Below, piece after piece: positions 58,254 through 64,000 of a DNA stretch of 64,000 nucleotides. The notes under the pieces were generated by a model that saw nothing but the letters and a program-made list of their open reading frames with translations, had not been told where the DNA came from and made no database searches. Location of the stretch: positions 103,820-167,819 of the forward strand of contig JAFRJK010000001.1 of the NCBI GenBank assembly GCA_017432305.1. The letters are read 5' to 3'. Within the stretch, counting starts at the first letter, position 1. Every line of letters starts with the position of its first letter. Origin of the DNA: Candidatus Saccharimonadota bacterium (GTDB lineage Bacteria > Patescibacteriota > Saccharimonadia > Saccharimonadales > Saccharimonadaceae). The position numbers and the translations under genes were made by a program.

Positions 58254-59489
58254 ATGAATCCAGACACCGGTGGGCGTTATTCTGATGAGCGACAGCGACA
58301 AACTGCCGCCGAGATTGCGCGTAAAAAAGTGCTTTCGGCTTACCAACATAGCCCGGTTTTTGGTTCCCAACCACAAACAACGCAACAACCTACAACGCAA
58401 ACAACGCAGCAGCCAGCTCAACCAGTCCAATCAGCTCAACCACAATCAACCCAACCTGCCGCACAAACTTATCGCAACACCCCAATCAACACTACCATTT
58501 CAAACCCAGATCTCCAGAGATACCACTCCGCCTGGCAAAATTATTATCAAAAATATTATAACGATTATTACGCAAACGCCGCAAAAAATTATATTGCTTC
58601 TGAAAGATTAAAGGCAGAACGTCTAAGAAAAGATCAAGAACGTCTCAATTCCGAAACGCTTGATCCCGATTCGACTGACAATGAAAAAATCGCAAAGACT
58701 CTCCGCGAAACTATCCGTGAAAAAGCTGACAGTCGCTTTAAATTGAAAAAGAAACACAAAAAATTCTTACCAATCGCCGCTGGTGTTTTCACCGTTCTCT
58801 TTATCTTATTCTTACAATATAATCGTCTCATTTTCGCACCGATTATGGCCTACATCGCTCCTGGAAACACGAATGACACTGGAATCTCTGCAATCGATCC
58901 AACCGTCAGTACCGCCGCCTCTGACACAAATAAATTAATTATCCCGAAATTAAACGTCGATGTTCCAGTTCATTTTGGAATTAATAATGACACCAAAACG
59001 ATTAATAACGCAATGATGAACGGCGTCGCTCACTTTATGGTTTCTGGAGCTAATGCTTTCCCGGGTCAAATCGGAAACACCGTCATAACCGGTCACTCTG
59101 CTGGCGATATTTACAGCTCAAACCAATACAAATTTATTTTCTCCGGTCTTGAGCGCTTAACTGAAGGCGACTTAGTTTATATTGACTATAATAAAGTCCG
59201 CTACACTTATAAAATTACTGGTAGTAAAACCGTTGAACCGGACGACGTCAGCTCACTAGTTTATACTGGAGACAAAGCAATTCTAACTCTTATTACTTGT
59301 TGGCCACTTGGTACTTCACGTTATCGTCTCCTCGTCCAAGCTGAACAAATTAATCCTGCAATCGATACTTCTAGTGAAGCGCCAAAAGCTGATCCTTCGA
59401 CCACCACCGATTCGAATAACCAAGAAATGCCGAAAAATGAAAAATCCTTCTTTGAAAATGTCTGGGGTTTTCTAACCGGGAGTCTATAA
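58254..59489 (+). CDS. Sortase with long cytoplasmic N-terminal region
   Basis: The 411-residue protein has a Q/T/P-rich N-terminus (about 1-110), a charged helix, one TM helix (KFLPIAAGVFTVLFILFLQY) and a C-terminal sortase domain with catalytic His281 (VITGHSAGD), Cys349 (TLITCWPLGTSRYRL) and Arg356. Sortases join LPxTG-like proteins to the cell wall or to each other. The C-terminal tail is S/T/D-rich. ATG is 6 nt after TATAAT (58242). The next gene starts 2 bp after the stop. No clear LPxTG protein is encoded in the window. Confidence 0.9.
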   Translation: MNPDTGGRYSDERQRQTAAEIARKKVLSAYQHSPVFGSQPQTTQQPTTQTTQQPAQPVQSAQPQSTQPAAQTYRNTPINTTISNPDLQRYHSAWQNYYQKYYNDYYANAAKNYIASERLKAERLRKDQERLNSETLDPDSTDNEKIAKTLRETIREKADSRFKLKKKHKKFLPIAAGVFTVLFILFLQYNRLIFAPIMAYIAPGNTNDTGISAIDPTVSTAASDTNKLIIPKLNVDVPVHFGINNDTKTINNAMMNGVAHFMVSGANAFPGQIGNTVITGHSAGDIYSSNQYKFIFSGLERLTEGDLVYIDYNKVRYTYKITGSKTVEPDDVSSLVYTGDKAILTLITCWPLGTSRYRLLVQAEQINPAIDTSSEAPKADPSTTTDSNNQEMPKNEKSFFENVWGFLTGSL

Positions 59490-59490
59490 A

Positions 59491-60939
59491 ATGGATATTG
59501 AAAAGATTAGAAAACGTCGTGCAATCAAAGTAGTCATTACTGATATTATTATGGCAACCTCAGTTGTAATCATTTCAATTATCCTTGTAGCAGTAGTCAC
59601 TGGCTGGCGTATTAATAAAGACTTCACAATTGAGCAAAACGGTCTCGTCTCAATTAGAACGAACCCGACCGGAGTCTCGGTTATCATTGACGATGAAAAG
59701 CAGTCTCAAACCACCAATATGACTAAAATGCTGCGCGGTGGGGAACATAAAATTACTTTAAAAAAGGATGGCTATGATTCTTGGGAGAAAACCGTAAAAA
59801 TCACTCCGGGATGGCTTCTTCGTCTCGAATATCCTCGACTTTTCAAACAAAATCGTGAAACCGAAACTATTGAAACTCTAAACGGCCTAAAATTCTTCCA
59901 TGTTTCTCCAGACCATAGCACTGCTCTTTATACGACCAATGATTCGACAAAATGGCAAGTTATGACAAATTTCAATTCCACCCCAAAAACCGAGGAGGTT
60001 GATTTAACTGACATCTTTAGTGATACAAGAAATGGGAATTTTCCTTATTCTATTAAGTCCATAAAATGGAGCCGTGATAACGAACGCGTCCTCCTAAACG
60101 TCACCAATGGTAAAACTGATGAGTGGGGAATCATCGATTTAAAAAATAGTAAAAACAGTTTTAACCTTTCGACCATCTACAACCAAAAAATCTCCGTTGC
60201 CGAATTTGAAGGCGGCTCAAATAACCGCATTATTATGATTCTTGGCGGAAAACTCGTACGGAGTGATCTATCCTCAAAAACTCTTATCGAGCCAAGTATC
60301 GAAAATGTCTCGAGTTTTTTCTCAAACGGTTCTGAGATAATTTATCTTTCTCGAGATAGCTCAAATATCGAAACGCTTTGGCTCACAAAATTTGGTAGCG
60401 AAAGAGCAACGAAAATTGTAGAACTTAAAAACGGCGACAGTACTACTTTTGCGCTCACTCACTTTAACGACTCTAATTATCTCGCCTATACGCTTAATAA
60501 CCACCTTTACGTTTACCAAAATAGCACCTATCCAACCGAAGAAGATGATATTACTAATATGAAATTAATCGTCGATAGTGATATCGAAATTAGCCCAAGC
60601 GAAGTATTTGTTTCGAATAATAATGAATTTATCATCTTTAAAGATAACCAAAAAATAGTCCTCTTTGATACTGAATTAGAAATTTATCACACCTATGATT
60701 ATGGTTCAAACAAAGTTAAATTCCTTGATGGCTCTATTCTTTACCGAGTCGATAACGAATCGAAAAGTTTCATCGCTTTCGATTTCGACAATACAAACAC
60801 TCGTACCATATTAAACGACCACGCAGCTGACGGTTTTGATGCGCTTATTTCCAATAATAATCGCTACTTCTATTACGTTGGGACATTTGAAACTGCGTCT
60901 TCTAAAAACGAGCTTAGATTAGTTCGCGAAAAACTTTAA
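59491..60939 (+). CDS. Membrane-anchored PEGA-domain protein with propeller-like ectodomain
   Basis: The 482-residue protein has an N-terminal TM anchor (AIKVVITDIIMATSVVIISIILVAVVTGW), a PEGA domain (GLVSIRTNPTGVSVIIDDEKQ...LRGGEHKITLKKDGYDSWEKTVKI, about 50-110) and a region of repeated blades (KWSRDNERVLLNV, FFSNGSEIIYLSRDSSN, NHLYVYQNS). Probably a surface or wall-binding protein. Co-transcribed with the sortase but lacks a visible sorting signal. Confidence 0.82.
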   Translation: MDIEKIRKRRAIKVVITDIIMATSVVIISIILVAVVTGWRINKDFTIEQNGLVSIRTNPTGVSVIIDDEKQSQTTNMTKMLRGGEHKITLKKDGYDSWEKTVKITPGWLLRLEYPRLFKQNRETETIETLNGLKFFHVSPDHSTALYTTNDSTKWQVMTNFNSTPKTEEVDLTDIFSDTRNGNFPYSIKSIKWSRDNERVLLNVTNGKTDEWGIIDLKNSKNSFNLSTIYNQKISVAEFEGGSNNRIIMILGGKLVRSDLSSKTLIEPSIENVSSFFSNGSEIIYLSRDSSNIETLWLTKFGSERATKIVELKNGDSTTFALTHFNDSNYLAYTLNNHLYVYQNSTYPTEEDDITNMKLIVDSDIEISPSEVFVSNNNEFIIFKDNQKIVLFDTELEIYHTYDYGSNKVKFLDGSILYRVDNESKSFIAFDFDNTNTRTILNDHAADGFDALISNNNRYFYYVGTFETASSKNELRLVREKL

Positions 60940-61025
60940 TTTTATCCAATTTTAGGACGAAAAGCACTTGCTTTTTCATTATGCTTTCGGTTATAATAGA
61001 TATAAGTTTTTAGAGGTTTTAATTG

Positions 61026-62198
61026 ATGAGTAATTCTGAAAAAATTAAAGTTAGTATTAGCAGCAGTGCCGCGCATCGTGGGGTTGAAAAATCTTCGACG
61101 CTTAATCGCCGCTATGTGAAACGTCCGACTAAACTCACTATTTCTGATGGAACCGAAAACGAAAAAGAAGCTAAAAAGGCTAAAAAAGTTGAAGTTAAAA
61201 AATCCACCTCTAAAAAAGCAAAAACTGAGAAAGTCGAGAAGAAAACTGAAAAAGTCGAAATTAAAAAGACTCTCTCAAAAAAGGCTGACACCCCGAAAAA
61301 AGTCGAGATTAAATCCTTAAAATCTGACGAACTAACGGAAAAAGCAACTGAAGAATTACTTACTGTTATTCCGAAAATCGCCCATATTCACGTCGAAACT
61401 CCGGATTCCGCTAATGAAAAATTAAAAATTAAAGACGACGCCGAAATTCCGGACGTTCCTCCTGCACCAAACCCATACCAAGCTGCGCTTGATGCTCGAA
61501 AAGCTGAAAATGAAAAAAAGCAACTCGCAGCGATTTCGTCTAAAGCTCTAAAAGAAGCTGCAATTGCTCGCGCTCTTGCCGGGATGAAAAAACCTACCCC
61601 AGCTTCGAAGAAAGAGCTAAAAGAGGAATCTATTGCTGAACGCGTTATGTTAAACGAGATGAAGGCTGCGAAAAAAGAAAAACGCGCCGATAAAAAATCT
61701 CGTAAAAAGACACTTAAAGAAACCCGCCATCTTAAAAAACGCTCGAGGAAACACGTTCTCTTTGCGCTCGCCGCTTCGACCGCTTGTATGATTGCTTTAG
61801 GCGTGCTCGTAAAAGTTAATCTTCCAAATATTTCCGTTAAAGTTGCGGCAGTTCAAACCGGTGTTGAGGCGACTTACCCTGGCTATATCCCGCGTGATTT
61901 CTCGATTAACGATGTCTACACCGACGAAGAAACTGTAATTATTAACTTCAGTGGTCCGAATGATATGAAATTCTCGCTTGCTGAAGAAAAAAGCTCCTGG
62001 AGTTCTAGTTCACTCCTCACAAACTACGTTAAGAATGCCTATGGTTCTAATTACGAAGTTATCCGTGAACAGGGAATCACAATTTATGTTAGCGCTAGTA
62101 ACGCTAGCTGGGTAAATAAAGGTGTCTTTTATCGTATTACTGCCACTAACGGAACCCTCACAAAGAAGCAAATTAAGAACATTGTCACATCTCTTTAA
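61026..62198 (+). CDS. Lysine-rich single-pass membrane protein with extracellular C-terminal domain
   Basis: The roughly 390-residue protein has a very basic cytoplasmic half (KKAKKVEVKKSTSKKAKTEKVEKK..., about 40-235), a TM helix (HVLFALAASTACMIALGVLVKV) and about 120 extracellular residues (GVEATYPGYIPRDFSINDVYTDEETVIINFSG...GVFYRITATNGTLTKKQIKNIV), reminiscent of DUF4367-type domains. ATG 61026 preferred over an adjacent TTG. Separate transcription unit after the sortase operon. Function unknown. Confidence 0.78.
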   Translation: MSNSEKIKVSISSSAAHRGVEKSSTLNRRYVKRPTKLTISDGTENEKEAKKAKKVEVKKSTSKKAKTEKVEKKTEKVEIKKTLSKKADTPKKVEIKSLKSDELTEKATEELLTVIPKIAHIHVETPDSANEKLKIKDDAEIPDVPPAPNPYQAALDARKAENEKKQLAAISSKALKEAAIARALAGMKKPTPASKKELKEESIAERVMLNEMKAAKKEKRADKKSRKKTLKETRHLKKRSRKHVLFALAASTACMIALGVLVKVNLPNISVKVAAVQTGVEATYPGYIPRDFSINDVYTDEETVIINFSGPNDMKFSLAEEKSSWSSSSLLTNYVKNAYGSNYEVIREQGITIYVSASNASWVNKGVFYRITATNGTLTKKQIKNIVTSL

Positions 62199-62210
62199 AT
62201 TAGCCTCACA

Positions 62211-62250
62211 CAATAAAATTCACCCCTTGAAAGAGGGGTAATTTTATTGT
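62211..62250. terminator. Strong symmetrical terminator between 61026 gene and gltX
   Basis: CAATAAAATT-C-ACCCCT-TGAAAG-AGGGGT-AATTTTATTG. The last T of the stem is the first base of the gltX -10 box (TATACT 62250-62255). Confidence 0.85.
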
Positions 62251-62261
62251 ATACTTTTCTT

Positions 62262-63737
62262 ATGAAAGAAATTAGAACTCGCTTTGCCCCAAGTCCAACG
62301 GGCTATATCCATATTGGTAACGTCAGAAGTGCAATTTATCCATATCTCATCGCGCGTCAAAATGACGGGAAATTTATTCTTCGTATCGAGGATACCGACC
62401 GCGCACGTTATGTCGAAGGTGCAACCGAGCTAATTGAAGATACCTTAAAATGGCTAGGCTTAGAATGGGATGAAGGCCCGATTGTCGGAGGCGAAAATGG
62501 TCCTTATTTCCAAACCGAGAGAAAAGACCACTATATCGCTTGGGCGAAGAAGTTGATTGAAACTGGCCGCGCTTATCCTGATGATACTCCAAGTGAAAAA
62601 ATCGATGAATACCGAAAAGAAGATAATGCGAAAAAAATCCCTTATCTTTATCGAAATCACCGTCCAGCTTCCGCAGAAAACTCACCGGAAGAGAATCTAG
62701 AAATCTGGAAAGAGGGAACACCACTTCGTTTTAAGGCTGATCCAAAAAATTACGAGTGGAAAGACGAAGTCATGGGCGAAATGCATACTGGTCCAGAAGT
62801 TTGTGATGATATTATTTTAATTAAAAAAGACGGGCTTCCAACTTATAATTTTGCACACATTATCGACGATGCAGAAATGGGCGTAACGCACATCGCACGC
62901 GGAGTTGAATATCTATCGTCTATGCCGAATTATCTTGCGCTCTACGAGGCTCTAGGACTCGACAGACCGTTATTCTTAAGCTTACCGCATATTTTAGCAC
63001 CTCAAGGCAATAAAAAGCTTGGAAAGCGTGATGGGGCGAAATCCGTGACAGAATACCGCGATGATGGAGTCTTACCAGAAGCAATGTTGAATTACCTCGC
63101 ATGTCTTGGCTGGAACGACGGAACCGAAAAAGAAATTTATTCTAAAGATGAATTAATTAAGGCTTTCTCGATTGATCGCATTCAAAATTCCGGCGCTCGC
63201 TTCGATGAAGTAAAAATCTATTGGTATAACGGCCAATGGATTCGAAAAATTGCTGACGAACAAGGAATCGATGAGCTTTATTCGAGGACCAAAGGTTTTT
63301 GGCCAGAAGTCGCCGAAAATGAACCAGAAGATTATAAGAAAAAAGTTCTCTCGATTATTTACGACCGCTTAAAAACTCTCTCCGATCTAAAATCTATGAC
63401 TGAATATTTCTTCGTTGATCCAAAAATCGATGCCTCAATGATTTTAGAGAATAAATTCTTGAAAAAACTCTCCGAAACCGAACTTATCGAGCTTCTAACT
63501 CTTACGATTGAACGCTTAAACGATGTTTCAGATTGGTCCGAAGAAAATCTCCAAAAAGAATTAAACGATTTACTGGCAAAATCAGGGAAGAAGCCGGCGG
63601 AATATTTCAGTCTCGTTCGCATCGCCGTCTCGTTTGCACCATTTTCACCAGCCCTACATCAAACCTTGTCCGTCCTCGGACGAGATAAAGTCTTGTCACG
63701 TCTAAATATGACACGTACAGCATTGGTTAGTGGATAG
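62262..63737 (+). CDS. gltX: Glutamyl-tRNA synthetase
   Basis: The 491-residue class I synthetase has the HIGH-type motif RFAPSPTGYIHIGNVRSAIYPYL, DTDRARYVEGATELIEDTLKWLGLEWDEGP and the KMSKS-like KKLGKRDGAKSVTEYRDDG. In many lineages without GlnRS this enzyme also charges tRNA-Gln for amidation. ATG 62262 lies 6 nt after TATACT, so I prefer it to the upstream TTG-type start at 62247. Confidence 0.95.
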   Translation: MKEIRTRFAPSPTGYIHIGNVRSAIYPYLIARQNDGKFILRIEDTDRARYVEGATELIEDTLKWLGLEWDEGPIVGGENGPYFQTERKDHYIAWAKKLIETGRAYPDDTPSEKIDEYRKEDNAKKIPYLYRNHRPASAENSPEENLEIWKEGTPLRFKADPKNYEWKDEVMGEMHTGPEVCDDIILIKKDGLPTYNFAHIIDDAEMGVTHIARGVEYLSSMPNYLALYEALGLDRPLFLSLPHILAPQGNKKLGKRDGAKSVTEYRDDGVLPEAMLNYLACLGWNDGTEKEIYSKDELIKAFSIDRIQNSGARFDEVKIYWYNGQWIRKIADEQGIDELYSRTKGFWPEVAENEPEDYKKKVLSIIYDRLKTLSDLKSMTEYFFVDPKIDASMILENKFLKKLSETELIELLTLTIERLNDVSDWSEENLQKELNDLLAKSGKKPAEYFSLVRIAVSFAPFSPALHQTLSVLGRDKVLSRLNMTRTALVSG

Positions 63738-63908
63738 AAAAGCACTAAACCACAATCCATCTTCCATACCGCTCACGTCAAGAAAATCTCTTTTTCTATC
63801 CAGGACTGCGCCCAGATCTTCGTCCGGTACTCGTCGTGGTATAGAAAAAGAGTTTTTCATTGGCTCGCTTTTTTCAATGGAAGATAAATTGGGTTCAGTG
63901 CTTTTCTA
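63735..63908 (+). ncRNA. Long rod-like inverted repeat, candidate structured RNA
   Basis: Outer arms TAGAAAAGCACT (63735) and AGTGCTTTTCTA (63897) pair perfectly. Next come AAACC..ATCTTCCAT and ATGGAAGAT..GGTT, then GAAAATCTCTTTTTCTAT (63782) and ATAGAAAAAGAGTTTTTC (63841). The apical loop is GGAC..GTCC. A 174-nt rod with internal bulges is 6S-RNA-like in shape, but no promoter is obvious and gltX read-through may make it. Confidence 0.5.
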
Positions 63909-64000
63909 CGCAACGGATAGACCACCCCAAACCTCTACTATCAACGCCTAACGGCCAAACATAAACCGACGTACCCGCATTATAACTGACTGCATTTGCA
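63895..64000 (-). other. Variable FISUMP-like cassette 18 (cut by window edge)
   Basis: Minus-strand frame reads ANAVSYNAGTSVYVWPLG-VDSRGLGWSIRCVEKH then TGA. The tail ATCCGTTGCGTA abuts the outer arm of the inverted repeat at 63735-63908. The head lies beyond the window. Confidence 0.7.

Noticed and set aside
63735..63908. SRP RNA for the long hairpin after gltX
   Set aside because: The apical part has no GNAR-type tetraloop or the asymmetric loop bases typical of SRP domain IV on either strand.
63730..63951. Plus-strand frame over the region after gltX
   Set aside because: It lies in the long inverted repeat and antisense to cassette 18; composition is not protein-like.

Overview
The window looks like a chromosomal segment of a Saccharibacteria (TM7)-type CPR/Patescibacteria. 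Evidence: compact low-GC genes, a murD-murL pair, a duplicated DUF2207-type membrane protein, a zinc-domain-less DnaJ, a 409-residue ProRS without an editing insertion, few biosynthetic genes, and simple fermentative genes (ldh, ackA). UGA is used as a stop and prfB (RF2) is present, which argues against the UGA-recoding CPR lineages. Lineage is an inference from gene content.

Layout: 1-4260 holds rplA (3' end), rplJ, rplL, a small gene with a structured leader, and rlmH. 4445-8581 holds ndk, rpsB and tsf. 8619-16334 holds an M50 protease, a CPBP protease, frr, greA, proS-lysS-serS and hpf. 16412-23492 holds secA, an M16 peptidase and murD-murL. 23497-31646 holds tRNA-Gln, prfB, ftsEX with a CHAP hydrolase and an S41 protease, and a MacB-like exporter. 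31682-38149 holds ackA, CIRCE-dnaJ and a RimB-like protease with rimK. 38146-44989 holds comEC, an RNA m5U methyltransferase, gpsA and a helicase-nuclease. 46442-57903 holds two GT4 glycosyltransferases, smpB, xth, ldh, the DUF2207 protein and a P-type ATPase. 57994-63737 holds tRNA-Leu, a sortase operon, a lysine-rich anchored protein and gltX.

The most unusual content is a dispersed family of 18 short coding cassettes (about 65 codons each) at six places between housekeeping genes: about 254-1270, 5008-5702, 6317-6998, 33-34 kb, 45.5-46.2 kb and the right edge. Each starts with nearly invariant DNA encoding (D/Y/H)FWRGG (ATTTTTGGAGGGGTGGG) and ends with ATCCGTTGCGTA, encoding IRCV. The DNA between is highly divergent but always open. 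The translations resemble the C-terminal end of FISUMP-like (Fibrobacter succinogenes major paralogous) domains, cut off at the DFWRGG motif. Cassettes alternate in orientation, head-to-head through 70-165 bp linkers and tail-to-tail through palindromes. Linkers put a possible TTG start on one arm and, in all but one, a TAG stop on the other. They mostly abut transcription terminators. My reading is a reservoir of silent 3' cassettes for combinatorial variation of a surface protein whose expressed copy is outside this window.

Other structure: a hairpin repeat family with a compensatory outer stem (four copies); at least a dozen genes whose start codon lies exactly 6 nt after a -10 box, implying leaderless mRNAs; a consensus-promoter small RNA candidate before tRNA-Gln; a 174-bp rod-like inverted repeat after gltX; a frameshifted small gene; and a PemK/MazF-like remnant at a cassette locus.
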